From Bacillota bacterium (GTDB taxonomy: Bacteria; Bacillota; Clostridia; Oscillospirales; Acutalibacteraceae): a stretch of 64,000 nucleotides of DNA. Where the stretch lies: the NCBI GenBank assembly GCA_023458755.1, contig JAEWYE010000050.1, forward strand, positions 1-64,000, written 5' to 3'. The notes under the pieces are model-generated. The model made no database searches. It was not told where the DNA came from and worked only from the letters and a program-made list of their open reading frames with translations. The stretch's first letter is position 1. The number at the start of each line of letters is the position of its first letter. Below are positions 1 to 8,099 of the stretch, piece after piece. The translations under genes were made by a program, and so were the position numbers.

Positions 1-179
1 TCGGGACAAGCGTTTGCCTCTATTATTTCTACGCCTTTTTGTTCGCATAGCTTTCTGAGTATTTGCCCGATATCTGTTCTTATGTCTCTATAGATCACTT
101 GCCTGCGATATTTTGGTGCAAACACAATATGGTATTGACATCTCCATTTGGTATGCTCTAAACTATTTATGTCTTTCAT
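1..179 (-). CDS. tnpA: IS200-type transposase TnpA, N-terminal part (cut by window edge)
   Basis: The first 59 codons encode a protein starting MKDINSLEHTKWRCQYHIVF and continuing APKYRRQVIY, the conserved beginning of IS200/IS605 Y1 transposases (single-strand cut and rejoin through a tyrosine). H17 of YHIVF starts the conserved N-terminal strand; the HUH motif and catalytic Tyr lie beyond the edge. A GGAGG sits 8-12 bases upstream of the ATG. The reading frame is intact as far as it can be seen. Confidence 0.9.
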   Translation of the reverse strand, partial: MKDINSLEHTKWRCQYHIVFAPKYRRQVIYRDIRTDIGQILRKLCEQKGVEIIEANACP

Positions 180-261
180 TATAAAGACCTCCTCGATATT
201 TTTGTTAGGTTGGCAGACCGTACGGGGAGCTTTATTTTTGTCCATAGCTTAAGCTTTTTTC

Positions 262-280
262 CCACCAGCAGAGCTGGTGG
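262..280. repeat. IS200 left-end hairpin
   Basis: CCACCAGC-AGA-GCTGGTGG is a perfect 8-bp stem with a 3-base loop, about 85 bp upstream of tnpA. In IS200 elements a subterminal hairpin in this place is the transposase recognition structure and also limits read-through transcription into tnpA. Confidence 0.7.
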
Positions 281-298
281 ATTTTATTCCATATAAAG

Positions 299-333
299 AA
301 ATCGTCTGTGGCTTTTCTTGCCGCAGACGATTT
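299..333 (-). terminator. Terminator of the GH1 beta-glucosidase gene
   Basis: AAATCGTCTG pairs with CAGACGATTT (10 bp) around an inner GGC/GCC pair. On the minus strand it is followed by a T-rich stretch and lies 12 bp after the stop codon of the beta-glucosidase gene. Confidence 0.75.
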
Positions 334-344
334 CGCTTTTTGAA

Positions 345-1646
345 TTAATTATCCTTTGCCCGATTCACGGTTATTCTTTCAGCCGTGTGCAGGTATTTGT
401 CAATCATTTTTGGACTGACACGCTTTTCTTTGATAATTTCGCTGTAAAACTCACCGCTTTTGCGCACGGTTCTTTCTTGTGTATCAAAATCGCATTTCAC
501 CAGACCGAACGCCGCGCCTTCGCCCTCGAGCCACTCAAAATTATCCATGAATGTCCAGTGATAGTAGCGCTCCACCGGCAGCTCGTTGTCGGCAATCTGT
601 TTGAGATGCGTATAGATATAATCCGCGCGGAAGCTGTCTTCTTTATCACAGGTGCCGTTTTCGGTAATCCATATCGGAGCCTTGTAGCGCTTGTATTGGT
701 CTTTTACCAGTTGAGTCAGTCCCTCAGGGTAAATATCCCAGCCCAAATTATTCGTCGGGCGATTCGGCAGCACGCCGTTTGAAAAGCGTTTCACCGCGCT
801 GCGCGTGTAATAATTGATTCCGATAAAGTCGTAATACTTTCCCTTGCCCAAAGGGGAGGTAACGCCGATTGGGAATTGCAGCCTGCCGGTTGCCATAGAT
901 TTTGTTATTGCGTCTTGAAACAGATACCGCATGAGCTTTGCCGAAAGCATTTCGAACGGGTTTTTGCTGCTGTACGGAACAAACACACGCAAATGATTCG
1001 CAAACCCGACTTTGGCATTTTCACAAATCCGATGAATTTCATTGTAAGCGGAAATATGGCTGAGCGACATGTATTTGAACACGCGCATCCCTTTTATAAC
1101 CGACTTCTCGGCAGGCGGCCAAATACCAAAAACATAGCCGTTCGCCACATAAACATTCGGCTCATTAATGGTAATAAACTCCTGACACAAATCCTTTACA
1201 TTTTCCACGACGAAGGTCACGAATTCGGTAAAAATTTTTACGCTTTCGGATGAAGAGAACCCCCCCATTTTCTCAAACCACAGCGGATTTGAAAAATGGT
1301 GCAGTGTGAGCAGAGGGCGGATGTGATACTGTCTGAGCAGTTCAAGCTCTCTGCGGTAATGCGCAATCGCATCTTTGCTGTAATTCCCTCTGGAAGGCTC
1401 AATCCTGCTCCACTCCACACCAAAGCGGTAGCATTCCATGCCCATCTGCGCCATTAACTTAATATCTTCCTCATACAGTTCCCAATGGTTATTGGCGCGC
1501 AGAGTTGTTGCCTTTCCCTTTACCTTGCCTTTTGCCGACCATTCGTACCAACTGTTGTTTTTGTCGCCGCCCTCAATTTGCGTTGCCGCCGTCGCGCAGC
1601 CCATCATGAAATTTTTTGGCAGTTCAAAAGGGGTATACTTGCTCAT
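345..1646 (-). CDS. Glycoside hydrolase family 1 beta-glucosidase (or 6-phospho-beta-glucosidase)
   Basis: A 433-residue GH1 enzyme that hydrolyses beta-glucosides by a retaining mechanism. The acid/base Glu162 lies in FITINEPN and the nucleophile Glu329 in WITENG; the N-terminal ATQIEG and YRFGVEWSRIEP blocks and the C-terminal DNFEW are also present. There is no signal peptide, so it is cytoplasmic. The start is taken at MSKYTP because GGAGGT lies 4 bases upstream; a Met four codons earlier overlaps that site. It stands alone between terminators with no PTS or transporter gene beside it, which slightly favours a non-phosphorylated substrate. A direct repeat TACTATGT(A/C)A occurs twice in its leader (1661-1680) and may be a regulatory site. 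Exact substrate is unknown. Confidence 0.9.
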   Translation of the reverse strand: MSKYTPFELPKNFMMGCATAATQIEGGDKNNSWYEWSAKGKVKGKATTLRANNHWELYEEDIKLMAQMGMECYRFGVEWSRIEPSRGNYSKDAIAHYRRELELLRQYHIRPLLTLHHFSNPLWFEKMGGFSSSESVKIFTEFVTFVVENVKDLCQEFITINEPNVYVANGYVFGIWPPAEKSVIKGMRVFKYMSLSHISAYNEIHRICENAKVGFANHLRVFVPYSSKNPFEMLSAKLMRYLFQDAITKSMATGRLQFPIGVTSPLGKGKYYDFIGINYYTRSAVKRFSNGVLPNRPTNNLGWDIYPEGLTQLVKDQYKRYKAPIWITENGTCDKEDSFRADYIYTHLKQIADNELPVERYYHWTFMDNFEWLEGEGAAFGLVKCDFDTQERTVRKSGEFYSEIIKEKRVSPKMIDKYLHTAERITVNRAKDN

Positions 1647-1760
1647 GGTTACCTCCACTGTACTATGTAATACTATGTCAAATAAAAATTGTGAAACAGA
1701 GCTTATTCTATATTATGCAAAAATGCCGGATTCGACATTAAACCAAAGATGAAAGAATAT

Positions 1761-1802
1761 AAAAAAAGCCGCACAATACCAACAAAACCGGCACGGTGCG
1801 GC
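1761..1802 (-). terminator. Terminator downstream of the flavodoxin/PNPOx-like gene
   Basis: On the minus strand GCCGCAC pairs with GTGCGGC around a 21-base loop and is followed by seven T. It ends transcription arriving from the two redox genes at 1896-3592. The rest of the 1647-1895 gap holds the beta-glucosidase leader and nothing else I recognise. Confidence 0.7.
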
Positions 1803-1895
1803 CTTAAACACGCAATTTTATTCTACAATAGTCATGGATTTTACGCTTGGAGATTGGTTCAATTTTTCAAATGAACTGACTATATTGTACACTTC

Positions 1896-2747
1896 TTATT
1901 CAGAAATTTCAAGAGTTTGCTTTGCTTGGTAACCTTTTTTCGTCAGGGAAGATTCCAGCAGGTCAAAACGCTTTGGAACAAGCTTGAACATATGCAGGAT
2001 TACCGGAAGCTTTTGCATTTTTTGAGCATTCAGCCCCTTTTTCGTGACCGCCTGTTTATATTCCTCGCTCAAAAACGAAATCATTTGGATGGAACCCTCT
2101 ATTTGCAGACCACCTAAACTGGTAAAGCCGGTGTAAGAATCATAAACTGCCATAGAGGCATACGGATTTGCGAACAAGTGAGCAAACTTCTCACCGCCCT
2201 CACTTAAAAAATATATCGCGTCCGAAATATACAGATACTCAATTGGCGTCACACGTAAAGAGTTTCCCTGACCGGTACACAATGCACAGGTATTGTGTGC
2301 TTTTAAAAATTGTTCAATCTCCTGCCAAAGCAAGTCGCGCGGCATATCGGTAAAATCCTTGAGTTTCCGTTTTATTGCGGTAAATTGGGATGCAGTCTCG
2401 TCTGTCCGAATTTGGCTGCCGGTATCCATATCTATGCAGCCTGCCCAAACGACACACGTGCCCAGTTGCTCTGCCAGTTTTTGAACCGCATCCTTCGCGG
2501 CTCCTGTCTCACCGATCAACGCCACCTTTTTCGCTTTCAATGGTTCTGAACAGCGGCTGATACATTCCAAAACTTCCGATTCGATTTGCCCGTGCGCAAA
2601 GGAGCATAAGATGGCTACGGAACCGCAGCTTTCGAGCTTTCCATCCAACACATCGCACGCAATCACTTTCGATGGTCCTAAAACCTTTGCAAGCACGTCA
2701 GCCGCTTTAGCGGACGGAGTTTTGCAAACGACGAAGGTAATCTCCAT
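1896..2747 (-). CDS. Flavodoxin-like / pyridoxamine-5'-phosphate-oxidase-like two-domain flavoprotein
   Basis: 283 residues. The first ~110 resemble a flavodoxin-type alpha/beta fold (MEITFVVCKTP..., VAILCSFAHGQIESEVLE, KKVALIGETGAAKD). The rest (LLWQEIEQFLKAHNTCALCT ... RVTPIEYLYISDAIYFLSEG) resembles the FMN-binding split barrel of the pyridoxamine-5'-phosphate oxidase superfamily, in which proteins like this are usually uncharacterised flavin reductases. The start was placed at MEITF because GAGGCG lies upstream of it; an ATG six codons earlier has no Shine-Dalgarno sequence. It follows the ferredoxin-domain gene at 2807-3592 by 59 bp on the same strand, so the two are probably co-transcribed and may share electrons. 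Reaction unknown. Confidence 0.65.
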   Translation of the reverse strand: MEITFVVCKTPSAKAADVLAKVLGPSKVIACDVLDGKLESCGSVAILCSFAHGQIESEVLECISRCSEPLKAKKVALIGETGAAKDAVQKLAEQLGTCVVWAGCIDMDTGSQIRTDETASQFTAIKRKLKDFTDMPRDLLWQEIEQFLKAHNTCALCTGQGNSLRVTPIEYLYISDAIYFLSEGGEKFAHLFANPYASMAVYDSYTGFTSLGGLQIEGSIQMISFLSEEYKQAVTKKGLNAQKMQKLPVILHMFKLVPKRFDLLESSLTKKGYQAKQTLEISE

Positions 2748-2806
2748 AAAACTCGCCTCTTTCATACGACTTTACAAAGCATACGCCAAACTCCTATATG
2801 TACGAC

Positions 2807-3592
2807 TTAATTTGATTTTTCGTATAAGGCTTTTTTGATGCTATATTGCGGAAATTTTGTACCGTGATACAAAATCGCGTTGGCCGGGCACAAATTGATA
2901 CACCGCATACAAAACATGCAGTTTTTGCCAAACTCCGGCTTTTTGTCTTTCATAGTGATATTGTTCTTCGGGCACTTCCCTGCGCACAGCCCGCAGCCGA
3001 TACAGTCCTCTGACGCGGAATATTTCATGGCGAAAACCGGAAACAGTTTGTCGCAGGTGACCGCTACCGCATGTTCCATTCCGCTCATAAATCTGCTCAC
3101 ATGTTCTGATTCTTCCTTTTGCCCCAAAAACTGATCAACCAGTTCTTTTACGGTCGGTTCAACCTGTTTTACCCGTTCCTTCGCTTCCTGTTCATCGGTT
3201 GGCGCAAACGCCTTAAATATTAAAAAATTATTCGCCATCTGAATGCTCTTGGATACCGTAAGCTTATGGTTTTTGCGTGCCAGCACTTTTGCTGCCCCGC
3301 TGTAATCAGTCTGCAAAGGTCCAGTCTGCGTGCAGAACATCAGAGTCGAAACCTCTTTTTGGTTTATCGGAAGGTGTTTTTTTAGATAACGAACAAAATG
3401 CGAAACCGGACATTCGTAGTATTTTGGGCATCCCAAAATCAGCAGATCATAGGTATCCGGTTTAATTGAAAAGTCCTCTTCAATGGAATGAATTTCTGTT
3501 CTTATGCTTCTGTTCTTCAGTTCCTGTTCAAATTTTTGGGCAGCATACTTTGTGTTTCCCGTTCCGCTGAAATACAGGATAAGTGCGTTCAT
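2807..3592 (-). CDS. EFR1-type flavodoxin-ferredoxin fusion protein
   Basis: 261 residues. The N-terminal flavodoxin-like domain begins MNALILYFSGTGNTKYAAQ, with the phosphate-loop SGTGNT. The C-terminus carries two 4Fe-4S motifs, CIGCGLCAGKCPKN and CMFCMRCINLCPAN. This arrangement matches the EFR1 family of clostridial flavodoxin/ferredoxin proteins, thought to move electrons between low-potential carriers and unknown partners. Start: AAGGAGA sits 6 bases before this ATG, while the ORF extends 12 codons further without a site. Probably in an operon with the next redox protein at 1896-2747. Confidence 0.8.
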   Translation of the reverse strand: MNALILYFSGTGNTKYAAQKFEQELKNRSIRTEIHSIEEDFSIKPDTYDLLILGCPKYYECPVSHFVRYLKKHLPINQKEVSTLMFCTQTGPLQTDYSGAAKVLARKNHKLTVSKSIQMANNFLIFKAFAPTDEQEAKERVKQVEPTVKELVDQFLGQKEESEHVSRFMSGMEHAVAVTCDKLFPVFAMKYSASEDCIGCGLCAGKCPKNNITMKDKKPEFGKNCMFCMRCINLCPANAILYHGTKFPQYSIKKALYEKSN

Positions 3593-3751
3593 CCAAATTC
3601 TCCTTTTCGTACTGTTATGTAAAACCATTTTATCATGAGAGCTGCCTTAAATATAATACACTATACACGCTCCCAATCCATCACGCAAGCGCATTCTTCC
3701 CACCTTCTTCCTTTTTATACGGCTGATTTGGTACAAAATACCATGAAAATG

Positions 3752-3780
3752 TTGATTTTCCATTCGTAATAGTATACTAT
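3752..3780 (+). promoter_or_regulatory. Sigma-A-type promoter for the 3812 gene
   Basis: TTGATT (3752-3757), 17-bp spacer, TACTAT (3775-3780), 31 bp before the ATG, which has GGGAGG in front of it. Confidence 0.6.
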
Positions 3781-3811
3781 TTGAGAATCAGATAATTGGG
3801 AGGCAGTAAAG

Positions 3812-4180
3812 ATGGAAGTTCTGGAAAAAGCCGCAAAAAAGCTGTTTCCTTACAACATTATTCTGGCTGTCGTGTTCTTTTCGCTTCCGGTCATCGCCTC
3901 CTTTCAGCAAAGCGACGATGCCGTATCCGCTATTCTGCTGATCGGTCTGTTAAAAGTAAACCCGGAAACCGCATTTATAACCGCTATGGTATTCGGAATT
4001 AAAAACGGCTTTAAGTGGATGTTTCCGCTCGTTGTGGGAGGATGGTTTTTACTGGTTATTTTTGTTTTCTTTTTTAATTTATCATTTTTCCTGTTCTTAG
4101 CTATCTATATCGTTTGCGCCACGGTGGGCTGCTGGTTCGGGTCGATTTTTAAATCACACGTAGATGAAATGTATTTGTAA
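3812..4180 (+). CDS. Small hydrophobic membrane protein of unknown function
   Basis: 122 residues, mostly hydrophobic, with three or four predicted membrane segments (about 14-30, 35-62, 72-92 and 93-112) and a short charged N-terminus (MEVLEKAAKKLFPYN). It has a clear ribosome-binding site (GGGAGGCAGTAAAG) and its own promoter, so it is very likely expressed. I do not recognise the family. It precedes a TVP38/DedA-superfamily protein on the same strand by ~100 bp, which may indicate a shared envelope function. Confidence 0.6.
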   Translation: MEVLEKAAKKLFPYNIILAVVFFSLPVIASFQQSDDAVSAILLIGLLKVNPETAFITAMVFGIKNGFKWMFPLVVGGWFLLVIFVFFFNLSFFLFLAIYIVCATVGCWFGSIFKSHVDEMYL

Positions 4181-4277
4181 GATATCACAGACTGCGGAAG
4201 TTTAATTCCGCCTGATTAGGGCAAGCATAATATATTATAGGTTCGTATTACAATGAGAGGAAACAACGTCTTATTTT

Positions 4278-5021
4278 ATGGAAAACAATAAAGATTATAA
4301 CAAAAGACGTAAAATCGTAAGCATCGTGTCTTTTGCGGTTTTGGCAGCATTTTTTGCGGTTATCACCATTGTATTATGGAAACCGCTTACCAATACCTTC
4401 TCACAACCGGAAAATTTTCGCACTTGGGTAAATTCGCACGGCGTAACAGGAAGGCTTGCCTTTGTCGGAATTATGGCCCTTCAAATCGTATTTGCCGTTA
4501 TACCGGGAGAACCAATCGAGATTGGGGCAGGTTATACATTTGGCAGCATAGAGGGCATGCTTTTGTGTTTGGTGGGTGCCGCAATCGGTTCCGCAATCGT
4601 ATTTTCGTTTGTCAAACTGCTCGGGATCAGGCTTGTGGAAGCCTTTATCAGCCGGGAAAAGATATATTCCATGCGTTTTTTAAAGGAAAGCAAAAAGCTT
4701 AACCTGCTGACCTTTATCGTATTTTTCATTCCCGGTACGCCCAAAGACGTTATCACTTATTTTATCGGACTGACGCCGATGAAGCTGACGACCTTTCTCA
4801 TAATTTCCAGCATTGCAAGAATCCCTTCGGTGATTACTTCCACGATGACCGGTGACGCGCTCGGAACACAGAACTACACGATGGCCATTTGGGTATTTGT
4901 CATCACTGCAATTATCAGTCTGATTGGTGCGCTTGTGTATAACAGAATCTCCAAGCGAAAGCAGCATGAGGAAGAACAAGATAACGAAAATCCGGCAGAG
5001 GAATCTGCGAATGACCAATAA
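4278..5021 (+). CDS. TVP38/TMEM64 (SNARE-associated / DedA superfamily) membrane protein
   Basis: 247 residues. After an N-terminal TM (about 15-36) comes the family core, including VIPGEPIEIGAGYTFGSIEGMLLCLVGAAIGSAIVFSFVKLLG and the conserved FFIPGTPKDVITYFIGL re-entrant region, then ITSTMTGDALGTQN. The C-terminus is charged and cytoplasmic. DedA-superfamily members are linked to lipid scrambling or undecaprenyl-phosphate recycling and proton-motive-force balance; the role of this one is unknown. The Shine-Dalgarno GAGAGG is ~17 bases upstream, unusually far, and another ATG (4253) opens a 12-codon reading frame that overlaps this start. Confidence 0.8.
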   Translation: MENNKDYNKRRKIVSIVSFAVLAAFFAVITIVLWKPLTNTFSQPENFRTWVNSHGVTGRLAFVGIMALQIVFAVIPGEPIEIGAGYTFGSIEGMLLCLVGAAIGSAIVFSFVKLLGIRLVEAFISREKIYSMRFLKESKKLNLLTFIVFFIPGTPKDVITYFIGLTPMKLTTFLIISSIARIPSVITSTMTGDALGTQNYTMAIWVFVITAIISLIGALVYNRISKRKQHEEEQDNENPAEESANDQ

Positions 5022-5038
5022 CACGAATTCGTAACACA

Positions 5039-5068
5039 AATACCCGCAGCCGATTGGCAGCGGGTATT
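5039..5068. terminator. Bidirectional terminator between convergent genes
   Basis: AATACCCGC (5039-5047) pairs with GCGGGTATT (5060-5068), a 9-bp stem with T-runs on both strands, between the TVP38-family gene (+) and the membrane protein gene at 5082 (-). Confidence 0.8.
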
Positions 5069-5081
5069 TTTACTTATCGAA

Positions 5082-7445
5082 TTACCAGAACATGCACAGC
5101 CGCTCAAGCTCGGCGTATACACTCGGCAAAAAGTAGAAAATTCGGTTGGTTTCGTTGCTGAAAACGGCAGCCATGCCCACCAAAACGGATGCGCACATTG
5201 CGGCGGCACTTAACGAGTATGTGAGTTTTCGCAGCCGAGAAGCAAAGCAGTCCGACTGATCCTGATAGTCATACTGCGAATCGAAATCAAGGAGAATCAC
5301 GAGTGCCAGTGCGGACAGCGGCAAAGTGAAATCGGTAACATAGCGAATATCGGTGCCGGACATAGAGAAATTCAAAATTGCAAGCACAGCGGCAGAAAAC
5401 AGTACAATCCAAAAAAAAGCCCGATTGTATTTTGATGATTTATAGGTTGGTACATGCCGCATACCCAAAATACTCCATAGAAGCGGAAAGCTCATAACCC
5501 CGAGCATGACCGAATGCCATTTATAGCTTGCATAATAGTTCAGCGGCTTGTCTATAACATGAAGAAACGGGAACTGCGCGTCGACGCTGGGAAACTGAAG
5601 AAAGTAATGATAAACAGCCGGTATAGCATTTAAAATACTGACTGTATTATATTTGGTATTATCGACGGTGAGTTGATAAAGAATTCCAAATTCAAACGGG
5701 GAGTTAAACCGGTCATAATTGTATTTCATCAAAAGCAAGGCGCCCATCAGGATTGGCAAAACAAAGGCACAGATTTCCTTTATTTTTGTCCGGTTCAACT
5801 CTTTTTGTTCCTTCATCATTCTCAAAAATACCGGTGCTACAGCCAACAGGAAAATGGCGGCAACCGGCCTGCTGCCTACCGCAAATACATAGGCAACGGC
5901 GGAAAGCGCCAGCAAAGCAATCCGTTTTTTCATGTTTGCTGCAGCAGCAGCTCGGAAAGCAAAGAAGAAAAACATGCTCAAAAAAGCCATGGCGGAAAGA
6001 TACGGAATATAATAAAAATCCGCCGACACCTGCAGGGTATAGAGCAGACTGGAAAACACAACCGCCGCCATACCCAATAGCAGCAGCAGAAAATTAATCT
6101 TTTTGCAAAAATAGCAGACCAGTTCCCGTAAAAACAAAATCAGGAACGGAATTGCTAAAAGAGCTAATATAACGGCTGTTTTCGCGTCACCCGGCAGGGA
6201 ACCGGTTAAAAAGTAATAGGGATAATAGACCGTCAAAACCGGTACCACGCCGAAATAAGAGTAATACTTGCCGTTATAATAGGCCCTGTCCCATTCATAA
6301 GAAACTTCGCTTTCATGGCGCTCGCTCGTATCATATGGGTTCTTCATGTCCGCCAGCTTTGCATCTACCGGAATATCCAAATGCAACTGTCCCTTTTGAA
6401 AAGCGTCAAACTGCTGAACGTAGCAGCTGTAGTTTTCAGGAGCTTCTTTCAGCGGGTATGCAATATCCTCATTTTGATACGGTATTTTGCTGATGAAGGC
6501 GGACAGACAGCAAAACAGCACAGCCAGCAAAACAATTGTCAAGTTTTGTGTGGAGGACTGTGGACGGTAGACAATTCGCCACAATTTTTTCCGTTTGATA
6601 AGAAGGATAGCCAAAACAATCGCGGTCAGCACAAAGAACCGAAAATAGCTGAAAAAGAAATCCGGCTGATTCATGGATATTTGTTCAATGCGCAAACCCG
6701 CAGAATCGCTGTTAAACGTAAAGGTAACGCTTTTCATTTTGCCGGAGGAATAAACCGGCAGTATGGTTGACCTAGGCGTATCCACGCAAAAATCATAGGA
6801 GCCTACATCGTAAGCCTGTGCCGTATAATTTTCATCGGAAAGCGATACATGTACATTACAGATTTGATGATTTTGCGACCCCTTTATTCGAAAACAGCAG
6901 GACTGCAGATTGATAGCATCAAAAGAAACCGACCCGCCCCGATCTCCGATAATAACAGCGCCGTCTGAAAAAGTGGCGCCGTCTTTCAAACTGGCGGAGG
7001 CAAGAGGAAGCGTCCCTTTGCCAAGATTTTCAATAATCGGAACAAAGCTAAGATAGTTAAAAAGGAAGATTTCACTCAATAGAACAACCGTTGTGCCAAC
7101 ACAGCAGGCCTTGATGATCCGAAATCGGTTTGCTTTGTCTTCTGCATCTGCCGATCCGGCAGACAAAAAGCTGCAAAGAAAGAACACGCTGCACAGCATA
7201 GAAATCATAAAAAACACAAACAGGTACCGCACCAGAATATTGCCCGACGCATTGGCGGCCAATTGAAGCAGATTGGCAATGCCATACACCAGCAAAAAGG
7301 AAACCAGCGAAGAGATTCCCGCAAAGAACAGATAACGGGGAAGTCCGGCTGCATCTATCTGGGATTTATGCAAGATTCCGAAGGCAAGAAAGCAAAGCGA
7401 AGGAAGCAGGACAGCGGCAATCAGCGAACCTAAGATAATCTCCAT
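5082..7445 (-). CDS. Large polytopic membrane protein, GT-C glycosyltransferase-like
   Basis: 787 residues with ten or more hydrophobic segments: a cluster at the N-terminus (to ~130), a soluble beta-rich stretch (~150-260), then a long membrane domain. Within the latter, an extracytoplasmic loop of the form DAFQKGQLHLDIP...NPYD...YYNGKYYSYFGVVPVL resembles lipid-linked-sugar-dependent GT-C glycosyltransferases of Firmicutes that are uncharacterised. GT-C enzymes use an acidic residue in the first extracytoplasmic loop; I cannot assign it safely. The gene stands alone, so there is no pathway context. Identification rests on overall architecture only. Confidence 0.5.
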   Translation of the reverse strand: MEIILGSLIAAVLLPSLCFLAFGILHKSQIDAAGLPRYLFFAGISSLVSFLLVYGIANLLQLAANASGNILVRYLFVFFMISMLCSVFFLCSFLSAGSADAEDKANRFRIIKACCVGTTVVLLSEIFLFNYLSFVPIIENLGKGTLPLASASLKDGATFSDGAVIIGDRGGSVSFDAINLQSCCFRIKGSQNHQICNVHVSLSDENYTAQAYDVGSYDFCVDTPRSTILPVYSSGKMKSVTFTFNSDSAGLRIEQISMNQPDFFFSYFRFFVLTAIVLAILLIKRKKLWRIVYRPQSSTQNLTIVLLAVLFCCLSAFISKIPYQNEDIAYPLKEAPENYSCYVQQFDAFQKGQLHLDIPVDAKLADMKNPYDTSERHESEVSYEWDRAYYNGKYYSYFGVVPVLTVYYPYYFLTGSLPGDAKTAVILALLAIPFLILFLRELVCYFCKKINFLLLLLGMAAVVFSSLLYTLQVSADFYYIPYLSAMAFLSMFFFFAFRAAAAANMKKRIALLALSAVAYVFAVGSRPVAAIFLLAVAPVFLRMMKEQKELNRTKIKEICAFVLPILMGALLLMKYNYDRFNSPFEFGILYQLTVDNTKYNTVSILNAIPAVYHYFLQFPSVDAQFPFLHVIDKPLNYYASYKWHSVMLGVMSFPLLWSILGMRHVPTYKSSKYNRAFFWIVLFSAAVLAILNFSMSGTDIRYVTDFTLPLSALALVILLDFDSQYDYQDQSDCFASRLRKLTYSLSAAAMCASVLVGMAAVFSNETNRIFYFLPSVYAELERLCMFW

Positions 7446-7610
7446 TTGCTGGCCTCCATTCTATGATATCTTATGGTTACATATAAAAAAGCGCTCAGCA
7501 GCTTGCGCCTCAGCGGAGCGAAAGGCGGCTCACAGATGAGCAATCGTTCATGCATGCCCAATATTGTTACTCTACTACATCTGGGTATATTTGTCAAATA
7601 TCCAATTTAA

Positions 7611-7638
7611 TTGAAAAATATCGGTACCTTTTTATAAA
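7611..7638 (+). promoter_or_regulatory. Candidate promoter of the lipoprotein gene
   Basis: TTGAAA (7611-7616), 16-bp spacer, TATAAA (7633-7638). The 7446-7728 gap otherwise holds a G+C-rich stretch near 7490-7530 with no feature I recognise. Confidence 0.45.
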
Positions 7639-7728
7639 GTACCCCAAAAAATCAAACTGTATCTGCGTATAAAATAATATCAAAGATAAACAGCAAATGT
7701 CCACCGCAACATACAGGGAGGCATAAGG

Positions 7729-8079
7729 ATGAAAAAAATAACGGCGCTCATTCTTACAGCATTACTTGCTTTCTCGTTTTCAGCCTGCGGCAGTCAGCCG
7801 GATGCAAAATCAGCAGACGGAACCGCTTCGGCGGCTACTCAGCAAGCAAAAGACGGTTCAACAGCAAACACGGCAACGGCGGCTCATTCAGCCGCATCCA
7901 CTGCTTCCGGTTCCAAATCGGCGGCGGTAAATCCCAATACAAAATTCACAAGCAAGCCCGCACCAAAACAGCAGCTCAACAGTGCAACCAATGATATCAA
8001 AAATACCATGTCGCAAATTGAAAGCACCCTGAACACTTTGGATACCGCCCCGGACGTAAACACCGACAACATTCAATAA
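7729..8079 (+). CDS. Small lipoprotein of unknown function
   Basis: 116 residues. Type II signal peptide MKKITALILTALLAFSFSAC with lipobox FSAC|G. The mature part is low-complexity (Ala, Ser, Thr, Lys, Gln), followed by a short helical C-terminus (QQLNSATNDIKNTMSQIEST). It would be anchored to the outer face of the membrane. GGGAGG lies 8 bases before the ATG. It is followed after 20 bp by a secreted coiled-coil protein, and the two probably act together at the cell surface. No enzymatic motif is visible. Confidence 0.7.
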   Translation: MKKITALILTALLAFSFSACGSQPDAKSADGTASAATQQAKDGSTANTATAAHSAASTASGSKSAAVNPNTKFTSKPAPKQQLNSATNDIKNTMSQIESTLNTLDTAPDVNTDNIQ

Positions 8080-8099
8080 ATTAGAAAGAAGGCTATGTT

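Larger units (their letters stand above)
1..290 (-). mobile_element. IS200/IS605-family insertion sequence, left-end part
   Basis: The window opens inside a small insertion sequence. It holds the start of a Y1 (HUH) transposase on the minus strand and, upstream of it, a perfect hairpin typical of IS200 ends. Elements of this family move as single strands and have no terminal inverted repeats, using subterminal hairpins instead. The outer boundary is not sequence-defined; I place it near the start of the adjacent bglA terminator. The rest of the element lies off the window, so completeness cannot be judged. Confidence 0.8.
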
